Source of the DNA: Camelus bactrianus
Taxonomy: Eukaryota; Chordata; Mammalia; Artiodactyla; Camelidae
NCBI RefSeq assembly: GCF_048773025.1
Contig: NC_133550.1
Span: forward strand, 5,072,176-5,136,175
Direction: 5' to 3'
Length of the DNA stretch: 64,000 nucleotides
Shown: one piece after another, positions 38,301 to 50,459 of the stretch
Position numbering within the stretch: position 1 is the first letter of the stretch
How the letters are laid out: each line of letters opens with the position of its first letter
Notes under the pieces: generated by a model
Databases searched by the model: none
What the model saw: the letters and a program-made list of their open reading frames with translations, nothing else
What the model was told of the DNA's origin: nothing
Translations under genes and position numbers: made by a program

Positions 38301-41300
38301 GCAGGAGAAACTTTTACTCTGGTTTCTCAGTCTGTTTCCTAGTGCCGGTTTGAATTTCCTGCAGTTTTCACTATAAAACCGATTTGGAGCTCGTAACTCC
38401 CCATATATATGTATGGAGTGGTGTTTGCATGTGAAAATTAACTTTGTGTTCCCAACAAGCTAGGTGAAGGACGGCTTTCACACACACTTATCTCTCAGAA
38501 CTGAGCATGTGGAGAGACGTTCGTTCATCTAGCACAAAGGGAACGGGTTGCAGGAGAAACTTTTACTCTGGTTCTCAGTCTGTTTCCTACTGCCGGTTTG
38601 AAGTTCCTGCAATTTTCACTGTAAAACCGTGTTGGAGCTTGTACCTCCCCATATATATGTATGGAGTGGAGTTTGCTTCTGAAAAGAAACTTTGTGTTCC
38701 CAATAAGCTAGGTGAAAAGCGGCTTTCACACACACTTATCTCTCAGAACTGAGCATGCGGAGAGACGTTCATTCATCTACCAAAAAGGGAACGGTTTGCA
38801 GGAGAAACTTTTACTCTGGTTTCTCAGTCTGTTTACTACTGCCGGTTTGAAGTTAGAACAGTTTTCACTGTAAAACCGAGTTGGAGCTCGTACCTCTCCA
38901 TATTTATGTATGGAGTGGGGTTTGCAACTGAAAAGAAACTTTGTGTTCCCAACAAGCTAGGTGAAGGATGGCTTTCACACACACTTATCTCTCAGAACCA
39001 AGCATGTGGAGAGACGTTCGTTCATCTAGCACAAAGGGAACGGGTTGCAGGAGAAATTTTACTGTGGTTTCTCAGTCTGTTTCCTAGTGCCGGTTGAAAG
39101 TTCCTTCAGTTTTCATGAAAAACCGAATTGGAGCTCGTACCTCCCCATATATATGTATGGAGTGGAGTTTGCAAGTGAAAAGAAACTATGTGTTTCCAAC
39201 AAGCTAGGTGAATTACGGCTTTCATACACACTTATCTCTCAGAAATGAGCATGTGGAGTGATGTTCGTTCATCTAGCACAAAGGGAGCGGGTTGCAGGCG
39301 AAACTTTTACTCTGGTTTCTCAGTTTGTTTCCTAGTGCCGGTATGAAGTTACTACACTTTTCACTGGAAAACAGAGTTGGAGCTCGTAACTCCCCATATA
39401 TATGTATGGAGTGGAGTTTGCAAGTGAAAAGAAATTTTGTGTTCCCAACAAGCTAGGTGAAGGACGGCTTTCAAACAAACATTTATCTCTCAGAACTGAG
39501 CATGTGGAGAGACGTTCGTTCATCTAGCACAAAGGGAACGGATTGCAGGAGAAACTATTACTCTGGTTTCTCAGTCTGTTTCCTACTGCCTGTTTGAAGT
39601 TCCTGCAGTTTTCAATGTAAAACAGATTTGGAGCTAGTACCTCCCAATATATATGTATGGAGTGGAGTTAACAAGTGAAAAGAATCTTTGTGTTCCCAAC
39701 AAGCTAGGTGAAGGGCGGCTTTCACACAAACTTATCTCTCAGAACTGAGCATGTGGTTAGACGTTCGTTCATCTAGCACAAAGGGAACGGGTTGCAGGAG
39801 AAACTTTTACTCTGGTTTCTCAGTCTGTTTCCTAGTGCCGGTTTGAAGTTCCTGCCGTTTTCACTGTAAAACCGAGTTGGAGCTCGTACTTCCCCATATA
39901 TCTGTATTGAGTGGGGTTTGCAAGTGAAAAGAAACTTTGTGTTCCCAACAAGCTAGGTTAAAGAAGGCTTTCACACACACTTATCTCTCAGAACTGAGCA
40001 TGTGGAGAGATATTCGTTCATCTAGCACAAAGGGAATGGGTTGCAGGAGAAACTTTTACTCTGGTTTCTCAGTCTGTTTCCTAGTGCCGGTTTGAAGTTA
40101 CTGCAGTTTTCACTGTAAAACCGAGTTGGAGCTCGTACCTCCCCATATGTATGTATTCAGTGGAGTTTACAAGTGAAAAGAAACTTTGTGTTCCCAACAA
40201 GCTAGGTGAAGGACGGCTTTCACACACACTTATCTCTCAGATCTGAGCATGTAGAGAGACGTTCGTTCATCTAGCACAAAGGGAACGGGTTGCAGGAGAA
40301 ACTTTACTCTGGTTTCTCAGTCTGTTTCCTACTGCCTGTTTTAAGTTCCTGCAGTTTTCACTGTAAAACCTAGTTGGAGCTCGTACCTCCCCATATATAT
40401 GTATGGAGTGGAGATTGCAAGTGAAAAAATCTTTGTGTTCCCAACAAGCTAGTTGAAGGGAGGCTTTCAAACACACTTATCTCTCAGAAATAAGCATGGG
40501 GAAAGACGTTCGTTCATCTAGCTCAAAGGGAACGGGTTGCAGGAGAAACTTTTACTCTGGATTCTCAGTCTGTTTCCTAGTGCCGGTTTGAAGTTCCTGC
40601 AGTTTTCATTGTAAAACGGAGTTGGAGCTCGTACCTCACCATATATATGTATGGAGTGGAGTTTTCAAGTGAATAGAAACTTTGTGTTCCCAACAAGCTA
40701 GGTGAAGGACGGCTTTCACACACAATTATCTCTCAGAACTGAGTATGTGTAGAGACGTTCGTTCATCTAGCGAAAGGGAACGGATTGCAGGAGAAACTTT
40801 TACTCTGGTTTATCAGTCTGTTTCCTACTGCCGGTTTGAAGTTCCTGCAGTTTTCACTGTAAAACAGAGTTGGAGCTAGTACCCCATTATACATATGTAT
40901 GGAGTGGAGTTTGCAAGAGAAAAGAACTTTTGTGTTCCCAACAAGCTGGGTGAAGGACGGCTTTCACACACACTTATCTCTCAGAACTGAGCATGTGGAG
41001 AGATGTTCATTCATCTAGCACAAAGGGAACGTGTAGCAGGAGAAACTTTTACTCTGGTTTCTCAGTCTGTTTCCTAGTGCCGGTTTGAATTTCCTGCAGT
41101 TTTCACTGTAAACCCGAGTTGGAGCTCGTACCTCCCCATATATACGTATGGATTGGAGTTTGCAATTGAAAAGAAACTTTGTGTTCCCAACAAGCTAGGT
41201 GAAGAACGGAATTCACACACACTTATCTCTCAGAACTGAGCATGTAGAGAGAACTTCGTTCATCTAGCACAAATGGAACGGGTTGCAGGAGAAACTTTAC

Positions 41301-42253
41301 TCTGTTTTCTCAGTCTGTTTCCTAGTGCCGGATTGAAGTTCCTGAAGTTTTCACTGTAAAACCGAGTTGGAATTCGTAACTCCCCATATATATATATGGA
41401 GTGGAGTTTGCAACTGAAAAGAAAATTTTTGTGTTCCCAAGAAGCAAGTTGAAGGACGGCGTTCACACACACCTATCTCTTAGAAAAGAGCATGTGGAGA
41501 GACGTTCGTTCATCTAGCACAAAGGGAACGGGTTGCAGGAGTAACTTTTACTCTGGTTTCTCAGTCTGTTTCCTAGTGCTGGTTTGAAGTTCCTGAAGTT
41601 TTCACTGTAAAACCAAGTTGGAGCTCGTACCTCCCCATATATATGTATGGAGTGGAGTTTGCAAGTGAAAAGAAAATTTTTGTGTTCCCAACAAGCAAGG
41701 TGAAGGACGGTTTCACACATACTTATCTCTCAGAAATGAGCATGTAGAGAGACTTTCGTTCATCTAGCACAAAGGGAAAGGTTTGCAGGAGAAACTTTTA
41801 CTCTGGTTTCTCAGTCTGTTTCCTAGTGCCGGTTTGAATTTCCTGCAGTTTTCACTGTAAAATCGAGTTGGAGCTCGTACCTCCCCATATATACGTATGG
41901 ACTGGTGTTTGCAAGAGAAAAGAAATTTTGTGTTCCCAACAAGATAGGTGAAGGACGGCTTTCACACACACTTTTCTCTCAGAAATGAGCATGTGGAGAG
42001 ACGTTCGTTCATCTAGCACAAAGGGAACTGGTTGCAGGATAAAATTTTTACTCTGGTTTCTCAGTCTGTTTCCTACTGCCGGTTTGAAGTTCCTGCACTT
42101 TTCACTGTAAAACCGAGTTGGAGCTTTTACCTCCCCATATATATCTATGGAATGCAGTTTACTAGTTAAAAGAAACTTTGTGTTCCCAACAAGCTAGGTG
42201 AAGGGCGGCTTTCACACACACTTATCTCTCAGAACTGAGCATGTAGAGAGACC
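36279..42253 (+). repeat. 5,975-bp (24-monomer) tandem duplication, copy 1
   Basis: Every stretch I compared between this copy and 42,254-48,228 is identical at a constant offset of 5,975 bp, including rare private variants such as gctcaaaggg (40,521), aaacccgag (near 41,111) and gcatgggg (near 40,494). The left edge is fixed by gacgttcg at 36,276 against gaccttcg at 42,251 and 48,226. The length is one base short of 24 x 249. Absence of visible divergence over six kilobases implies a very recent event, or an assembly duplication. Confidence 0.93.
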
Positions 42254-45200
42254 TTCGTTCATCTAGCACAAAGGGAACGGGTTGCAGGAGAAACTTTTTC
42301 TCTGGTTTCTGAGTCTGTTTCCTAGTGCCGGTTTGAAGTTCCTGCAGTTTTCACTGTAAAACAGAGTTGGAGCTCGTACCTCCTCATATATACGTAAGGA
42401 GTGGAGTTTGCAAGTGAAAAGAAACTTTGTGTTCCCAACAAGCTAGGTGAAGGACGGCTTTCACACACATTTATCTCTCAGAACTGAGCATGTGGAGAGA
42501 CTTTCGTTCATCTAGCACAAAGGGAACCCATTGCAGGAGAAACTTTTACTCTGGTTTCTCAGTCTGTTTCCTAGTTCCTTTTTGAAGTTACTGCAGTTTT
42601 CACTGTAAAACCGATTTGGAGCTCGTACCTCCCCATATAAATGTATGGAGTGGAGTTTGCAAATGAAAAGAATCTTTGTGTTCCCAACAAGCTAGGTGAA
42701 GGACGGCTTTCACACAAACTTATCTCTAATAACTGAGCATGTGGAGAGACGTTCGTTCATCTAGCACAAAGGGAACGGGTTGTAGGAGAAACTTTTACTC
42801 TGGTTTCTCATTTTGTTTCCTAGTGCCGGTTTGAAGGTCCTGCAGTTTTCACTGTAAAACCGAGTTGGAGCTAGTACCTGCCTATATATATATATGGAGT
42901 GGTGTTTGCAAGTGAAAGGAAACTTTGTGTTCCCAACAAGCTTGGTGAAGAGCGGCTTTCACACACGCTTATCTCTCAGAACTGACCATGCAGAGAGACT
43001 TTCGTTCATCTAGCACAAATGGAAACCGTTGCAGGAGAAACTTTTACTCTGGTTTCTCAGTCTGTTTCCTACTGCCGGTTTGAAGTTACTGCAGTTTTCA
43101 CTGTAAAACCGATTTGGAGCTCGTACCTCCCCATATATATGTATGGAGTGGAGTTTGCAACTGAAAAGTATCTTTTTGTTCCCAACAAGATTGTTGAAGG
43201 ACGGCTTTCACACACACTTATCTCTCAGAACTGAGCATGTGGAGAGACGTTCGTTCATCTAGCACAAAGGGAACCGGTTGCAGGAGAAACTTTTACTCTG
43301 GTTTTTCAGTCTGTTTCTTTGTGCCGGTTTGAAGTTCCTTCAGTTTTCACTGTAAATCAGAGTTGAAGCTCGTACCTCCCCGTATATATGTATGGAGTGG
43401 AGTTTGCAACTGAAAAGAAACTTTGTGTTCCCAACAAGCTGGGTGAAGGACGGCTTTCACACACACTTATCTCTCAGAACTGAGCATGCGGAGAGACGTT
43501 CGTTCGTCTAGCACAAAGGGAACGGGTTGCAGGTGAAAATTTTACTCTGGATTCTCAGCCTGTTTCCTACTGCTGGTTTGAAGTTCCTGCAGTTTTCACT
43601 GTAAAACCGAGTTGGAGCTTGTACCTCCCCATATATACGTATGGTGTGGAGTTTGCATGTGAAAAGAAACTTTGTGTTCCCAACAAGATAGATGAAGGAC
43701 GGCTTTCACACACAATTATCTCTCAGAACTGAGCATGTGGAGAGACGTTCGTTCATCTAGCAAAAAGGGAACGGGTTGCAGGAGAAACTTTTTCTCTGGT
43801 TTCTGAGTCTGTTTCCTAGTGCCGGTTTGAAGTTCCTGCAGTTTTCACTGTAAAACCGAGTTGGAGCTCGTACCTCCTCATATATACGTAAGGAGTGGAG
43901 TTTGCAAGTGAAAAGAAACTTTGTGTTCCCAACAAGCTAGGGGAAGGACGGCTTTCACACACATTTATCTCTCAGAACTGAGCATGTGGAGAGACTTTCG
44001 TTCATCTAGCACAAAGGGAACCCGTTGCAGGAGAAACTTTTACTCTGGTTTCTCAGTCTGTTTCCTAGTGCCTTTTTGAAGTTACTGCAGTTTTCACAGT
44101 AAAACCGATTTGGAGCTCTTACCTCCCCATATATATGTATGGAGTGGAATTTGCAACTGAAAAGAATCTTTGTGTTCCCAACAAGCTAGGTGAAGGACGG
44201 CTTTCACACAAACTTATCTCTCATAACTGAGCATGTGGAGAGACGTTCGTTCATCTAGCACAAAGGGAAAGTTTTGCAGGAGAAACTTTTACTCTGGTTT
44301 CTCAGTCTGTTTCCTAGTGCCGGTTTGAATTTCCTGCAGTTTTCACTATAAAACCGATTTGGAGCTCGTAACTCCCCATATATATGTATGGAGTGGTGTT
44401 TGCATGTGAAAATTAACTTTGTGTTCCCAACAAGCTAGGTGAAGGACGGCTTTCACACACACTTATCTCTCAGAACTGAGCATGTGGAGAGACGTTCGTT
44501 CATCTAGCACAAAGGGAACGGGTTGCAGGAGAAACTTTTACTCTGGTTCTCAGTCTGTTTCCTACTGCCGGTTTGAAGTTCCTGCAATTTTCACTGTAAA
44601 ACCGTGTTGGAGCTTGTACCTCCCCATATATATGTATGGAGTGGAGTTTGCTTCTGAAAAGAAACTTTGTGTTCCCAATAAGCTAGGTGAAAAGCGGCTT
44701 TCACACACACTTATCTCTCAGAACTGAGCATGCGGAGAGACGTTCATTCATCTACCAAAAAGGGAACGGTTTGCAGGAGAAACTTTTACTCTGGTTTCTC
44801 AGTCTGTTTACTACTGCCGGTTTGAAGTTAGAACAGTTTTCACTGTAAAACCGAGTTGGAGCTCGTACCTCTCCATATTTATGTATGGAGTGGGGTTTGC
44901 AACTGAAAAGAAACTTTGTGTTCCCAACAAGCTAGGTGAAGGATGGCTTTCACACACACTTATCTCTCAGAACCAAGCATGTGGAGAGACGTTCGTTCAT
45001 CTAGCACAAAGGGAACGGGTTGCAGGAGAAATTTTACTGTGGTTTCTCAGTCTGTTTCCTAGTGCCGGTTGAAAGTTCCTTCAGTTTTCATGAAAAACCG
45101 AATTGGAGCTCGTACCTCCCCATATATATGTATGGAGTGGAGTTTGCAAGTGAAAAGAAACTATGTGTTTCCAACAAGCTAGGTGAATTACGGCTTTCAT

Positions 45201-48200
45201 ACACACTTATCTCTCAGAAATGAGCATGTGGAGTGATGTTCGTTCATCTAGCACAAAGGGAGCGGGTTGCAGGCGAAACTTTTACTCTGGTTTCTCAGTT
45301 TGTTTCCTAGTGCCGGTATGAAGTTACTACACTTTTCACTGGAAAACAGAGTTGGAGCTCGTAACTCCCCATATATATGTATGGAGTGGAGTTTGCAAGT
45401 GAAAAGAAATTTTGTGTTCCCAACAAGCTAGGTGAAGGACGGCTTTCAAACAAACATTTATCTCTCAGAACTGAGCATGTGGAGAGACGTTCGTTCATCT
45501 AGCACAAAGGGAACGGATTGCAGGAGAAACTATTACTCTGGTTTCTCAGTCTGTTTCCTACTGCCTGTTTGAAGTTCCTGCAGTTTTCAATGTAAAACAG
45601 ATTTGGAGCTAGTACCTCCCAATATATATGTATGGAGTGGAGTTAACAAGTGAAAAGAATCTTTGTGTTCCCAACAAGCTAGGTGAAGGGCGGCTTTCAC
45701 ACAAACTTATCTCTCAGAACTGAGCATGTGGTTAGACGTTCGTTCATCTAGCACAAAGGGAACGGGTTGCAGGAGAAACTTTTACTCTGGTTTCTCAGTC
45801 TGTTTCCTAGTGCCGGTTTGAAGTTCCTGCCGTTTTCACTGTAAAACCGAGTTGGAGCTCGTACTTCCCCATATATCTGTATTGAGTGGGGTTTGCAAGT
45901 GAAAAGAAACTTTGTGTTCCCAACAAGCTAGGTTAAAGAAGGCTTTCACACACACTTATCTCTCAGAACTGAGCATGTGGAGAGATATTCGTTCATCTAG
46001 CACAAAGGGAATGGGTTGCAGGAGAAACTTTTACTCTGGTTTCTCAGTCTGTTTCCTAGTGCCGGTTTGAAGTTACTGCAGTTTTCACTGTAAAACCGAG
46101 TTGGAGCTCGTACCTCCCCATATGTATGTATTCAGTGGAGTTTACAAGTGAAAAGAAACTTTGTGTTCCCAACAAGCTAGGTGAAGGACGGCTTTCACAC
46201 ACACTTATCTCTCAGATCTGAGCATGTAGAGAGACGTTCGTTCATCTAGCACAAAGGGAACGGGTTGCAGGAGAAACTTTACTCTGGTTTCTCAGTCTGT
46301 TTCCTACTGCCTGTTTTAAGTTCCTGCAGTTTTCACTGTAAAACCTAGTTGGAGCTCGTACCTCCCCATATATATGTATGGAGTGGAGATTGCAAGTGAA
46401 AAAATCTTTGTGTTCCCAACAAGCTAGTTGAAGGGAGGCTTTCAAACACACTTATCTCTCAGAAATAAGCATGGGGAAAGACGTTCGTTCATCTAGCTCA
46501 AAGGGAACGGGTTGCAGGAGAAACTTTTACTCTGGATTCTCAGTCTGTTTCCTAGTGCCGGTTTGAAGTTCCTGCAGTTTTCATTGTAAAACGGAGTTGG
46601 AGCTCGTACCTCACCATATATATGTATGGAGTGGAGTTTTCAAGTGAATAGAAACTTTGTGTTCCCAACAAGCTAGGTGAAGGACGGCTTTCACACACAA
46701 TTATCTCTCAGAACTGAGTATGTGTAGAGACGTTCGTTCATCTAGCGAAAGGGAACGGATTGCAGGAGAAACTTTTACTCTGGTTTATCAGTCTGTTTCC
46801 TACTGCCGGTTTGAAGTTCCTGCAGTTTTCACTGTAAAACAGAGTTGGAGCTAGTACCCCATTATACATATGTATGGAGTGGAGTTTGCAAGAGAAAAGA
46901 ACTTTTGTGTTCCCAACAAGCTGGGTGAAGGACGGCTTTCACACACACTTATCTCTCAGAACTGAGCATGTGGAGAGATGTTCATTCATCTAGCACAAAG
47001 GGAACGTGTAGCAGGAGAAACTTTTACTCTGGTTTCTCAGTCTGTTTCCTAGTGCCGGTTTGAATTTCCTGCAGTTTTCACTGTAAACCCGAGTTGGAGC
47101 TCGTACCTCCCCATATATACGTATGGATTGGAGTTTGCAATTGAAAAGAAACTTTGTGTTCCCAACAAGCTAGGTGAAGAACGGAATTCACACACACTTA
47201 TCTCTCAGAACTGAGCATGTAGAGAGAACTTCGTTCATCTAGCACAAATGGAACGGGTTGCAGGAGAAACTTTACTCTGTTTTCTCAGTCTGTTTCCTAG
47301 TGCCGGATTGAAGTTCCTGAAGTTTTCACTGTAAAACCGAGTTGGAATTCGTAACTCCCCATATATATATATGGAGTGGAGTTTGCAACTGAAAAGAAAA
47401 TTTTTGTGTTCCCAAGAAGCAAGTTGAAGGACGGCGTTCACACACACCTATCTCTTAGAAAAGAGCATGTGGAGAGACGTTCGTTCATCTAGCACAAAGG
47501 GAACGGGTTGCAGGAGTAACTTTTACTCTGGTTTCTCAGTCTGTTTCCTAGTGCTGGTTTGAAGTTCCTGAAGTTTTCACTGTAAAACCAAGTTGGAGCT
47601 CGTACCTCCCCATATATATGTATGGAGTGGAGTTTGCAAGTGAAAAGAAAATTTTTGTGTTCCCAACAAGCAAGGTGAAGGACGGTTTCACACATACTTA
47701 TCTCTCAGAAATGAGCATGTAGAGAGACTTTCGTTCATCTAGCACAAAGGGAAAGGTTTGCAGGAGAAACTTTTACTCTGGTTTCTCAGTCTGTTTCCTA
47801 GTGCCGGTTTGAATTTCCTGCAGTTTTCACTGTAAAATCGAGTTGGAGCTCGTACCTCCCCATATATACGTATGGACTGGTGTTTGCAAGAGAAAAGAAA
47901 TTTTGTGTTCCCAACAAGATAGGTGAAGGACGGCTTTCACACACACTTTTCTCTCAGAAATGAGCATGTGGAGAGACGTTCGTTCATCTAGCACAAAGGG
48001 AACTGGTTGCAGGATAAAATTTTTACTCTGGTTTCTCAGTCTGTTTCCTACTGCCGGTTTGAAGTTCCTGCACTTTTCACTGTAAAACCGAGTTGGAGCT
48101 TTTACCTCCCCATATATATCTATGGAATGCAGTTTACTAGTTAAAAGAAACTTTGTGTTCCCAACAAGCTAGGTGAAGGGCGGCTTTCACACACACTTAT

Positions 48201-48228
48201 CTCTCAGAACTGAGCATGTAGAGAGACC
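42254..48228 (+). repeat. 5,975-bp (24-monomer) tandem duplication, copy 2
   Basis: Directly abuts copy 1. The first 35 bases after the junction (42,254-42,288) are also identical to the 35 bases after the right edge (48,229-48,263). Beyond them the junction continues gcaggagaaac and the right flank gcaggtaaaat. The breakpoint therefore lies in a 35-bp identity window inside the monomer, as expected for an in-register unequal exchange. Confidence 0.93.
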
Positions 48229-48568
48229 TTCGTTCATCTAGCACAAAGGGAACGGGTTGCAGGTAAAATTTTTACTCTGGTTTCTCAGTCTGTTTCCTAG
48301 TGCCGGTTTGAAGTTACTGCAGTTTTCACCGTAAAACGGATTTGGAGCTCGTACCTCCCCATATATTTGTATTGAGTGGAGTTTGCAAGTGAAAAGAAAC
48401 TTTGTGTTCCCAACAAGCTAGGTGAAGTACGGCTTACACACACACTTATCTCTCAGAACTGAGCATGTGGAGAGACGTTCGTTCATCTAGCACAAAGGGA
48501 ACGGGTTGCAGGAGAAACTTTTACTCTGGTTTCTCAGTCTGTTTCCTAGTGCCGGTTTGAAGTTACTG

Positions 48569-48580
48569 CAGTTTTCACTG
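48569..48580. other. Conserved short hairpin over the PstI site (in each monomer)
   Basis: cagt-tttc-actg is a perfect 4-bp stem with a 4-base loop that overlaps ctgcag. It is kept in most monomers of the window. Variants include ctgtag, ctgaag, ctgcac, ctgccg and cttcag. The stem is too short to claim a structural role; it is recorded as a landmark. Confidence 0.5.
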
Positions 48581-48607
48581 TAAAACCGAGTTGGAGCTCG
48601 TACCTCC

Positions 48608-48623
48608 CCATATATATGTATCG
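48608..48623. other. AT-rich dyad-symmetric core of the monomer
   Basis: Most monomers carry ccatatatatgtatgg here, in which ccata can pair with tatgg around a six-base loop. Some copies are perfect palindromes (ccatatatatatatgg, for example near 7,808, 9,800 and 13,282). Others carry tacgta in the middle (for example near 3,090, 16,520 and 26,470). It is the most AT-rich part of the monomer. Short dyad symmetries are known to be common in centromeric satellites that lack CENP-B boxes, but whether this one matters is inference. Confidence 0.5.
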
Positions 48624-48898
48624 AGTGGAGCTTGCAACTGAAAAGAAACTTTGTGTTCCCAACAAGCTATGTGAAGGACGGCTTTCACACACACTTATCT
48701 CTCAGAACTGAGCATGTGGAGATACGTTCGTTCATGTAGCAGAAAGGGAACGGGTTGTAGGATAAAATATTTACTCTGGTTTCTCAGTCTGTTTCCTAGT
48801 GCCGGTTTGAATTTCCTGCAGTTTTCACTGTAAAACCGAGTTGGAGCTCGTACCTCCCCATATATATGTATTCAGTGGAGTTTACAAGTGAAAAGAAA

Positions 48899-49295
48899 CT
48901 TTGTGTTCCCAACAAGCTAGGTGAAGGACGGCTTTCACACAAACTTATCTCTAATAACTGAGCATGTGGAGAGACGTTCGTTCATCTAGCACAAAGGGAA
49001 CAGGTTGCACTAGAAACTTTTACTCTGATTTCTCAGTCTGTTTCCTAGTTCCTTTTTGAAGTTACTGCTGTTTTCACTGTAAAACCGATTTGGAGCTCGT
49101 ACCTCCCCATATAAATGTATGGAGTGGAGTTTGCAAATGAAAAGAATCTTTGTGTTCCCAACAAGCTAGGTGAAGGACGGCTTTCACACAAACTTATCTC
49201 TAATAACTGAGCATGTGGAGAGACGTTCGTTCATCTAGCACAAAGGGAACAGGTTGCACTAGAAACTTTTACTCTGATTTCTCAGTCTGTTTCCT
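48899..49295 (+). repeat. Adjacent-monomer identity patch (249-bp offset)
   Basis: About 137 bp or more at 48,910-49,046 equals 49,159-49,295, including the unusual ctaataactgagc and ggttgcactagaaac states, which are rare or absent elsewhere. On both sides the two monomers differ. A single-monomer duplication or a short conversion tract would explain it. Confidence 0.7.
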
Positions 49296-49499
49296 AGGGC
49301 CGGAATGAAGTTACTGCAGTTTTCACTGTAAAACCGAGTTGGAGCTCGTACCTCCCCATATATATGTATGGAGTGTAGTTTGCAACTGAAAAGAAACTTT
49401 GTGTTCCCAACAAGCAAGGTGAAGAACGGCTTTCACACACACTTATCTCTCAGAACTGAGCATGTGGAGAGACGTTCGTTCATCTAGCACAAAGGGAAC

Positions 49500-50410
49500 G
49501 GGTTGTAGGAGAAACTTTTACTCTGGTTTCTCATTTTGTTTCCTAGTGCCGGTTTGAAGTTCCTGCAGTTTTCACTGTAAAACCGAGTTGGAGCTAGTAC
49601 CTGCCTATATATATATATGGAGTGGTGTTTGCAAGTGAAAGGAAACTTTGTGTTCCCAACAAGCTTGGTGAAGGGCGGCTTTCACACACGCTTATCTCTC
49701 AGAACTGACCATGCAGAGAGACTTTCGTTCATCTAGCACAAATGGAAACCGATGCAGGAGAAACTTTTACTCTGGTTTCTCAGTCTGTTTCCTACTGCCG
49801 GTTTGAAGTTACTGCAGTTTTCACTTTAAAACCGATTTGGAGCTCGTACCTCCCCATATATATGTATGGAGTGGGGTTTGCAACTGAAAAGTATCTTTTT
49901 GTTCCCAACAAGATTGTTGAAGGACGGCTTTCACACACACTTATCTCTCAGAACTGAGCATGTGGAGGGACGTTCGTTCATCTAGCACAAAGGGAACCGG
50001 TTGCAGGAGAAACTTTTACTCTGGTTTCTCAGTCTGTTTCTTTGTGCCGGTTTGAAGTTCCTTCAGTTTTCACTGTAAATCAGAGTTGAAGCTCGTACCT
50101 CCCCGTATATATGTATGGAGTGGAGTTTGCAACTGAAAAGAAACTTTGTGTTCCCAACAATCTGGGTGAAGGACGGCTTTCACACACACTTATCTCTCAG
50201 AACTGAGCATGCGGAGAGACGTTCGTTCGTCTAGCACAAAGGGAACGGGTTGCAGGTGAAAATTTTACTCTGGATTCTCAGCCTGTTTCCTACTGCTGGT
50301 TTGAAGTTCCTGCAGTTTTCACTGTAAAACCGAGTTGGAGCTTGTACCTCCCCATATATACGTATGGTGTGGAGTTTGCATGTGAAAAGAAACTTTGTGT
50401 TCCCAACAAG
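49500..50410 (+). repeat. Further copy of 42.78-43.69 kb (27-monomer offset)
   Basis: Matches 42,780-43,690 at 6,723 bp (27 x 249) and equally 36.8-37.7 kb. Markers are ggttgtaggag, acctgcctatat, gaccatgcagag and ttctttgtgccgg. A few differences (gatgcagg for gttgcagg near 49,751, and aatctggg for aagctggg near 50,159) show that it is older than the 5,975-bp pair. Confidence 0.75.
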
Positions 50411-50459
50411 ATAGGTGAAGGACGGCTTTCACACACACTTAGCTCTCAGATCTGAGCAT

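Larger units (their letters stand above)
48504..48752 (+). repeat. Reference monomer (249 bp), close to consensus
   Basis: This unit is exactly 249 bp from one ggttgcagg landmark to the next and is a convenient phase reference for the array. Inside it lie a PstI site at 48,566-48,571, a small hairpin at 48,569-48,580, a SacI site at 48,594-48,599, the AT-rich near-palindrome at 48,608-48,623 and a CA run at 48,686-48,694. It contains about seven CpG positions. It departs from the majority sequence at a few bases, for example tatcg in place of tatgg after the AT-rich core, and ctatg in place of ctagg. The choice of start is arbitrary because a tandem array has no natural phase. Confidence 0.9.

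Noticed and set aside
48608-48623. TATA-box promoter in each monomer
   Set aside because: The AT-rich core resembles a TATA element only by composition. No conserved start-site element, transcript unit or terminator accompanies it.
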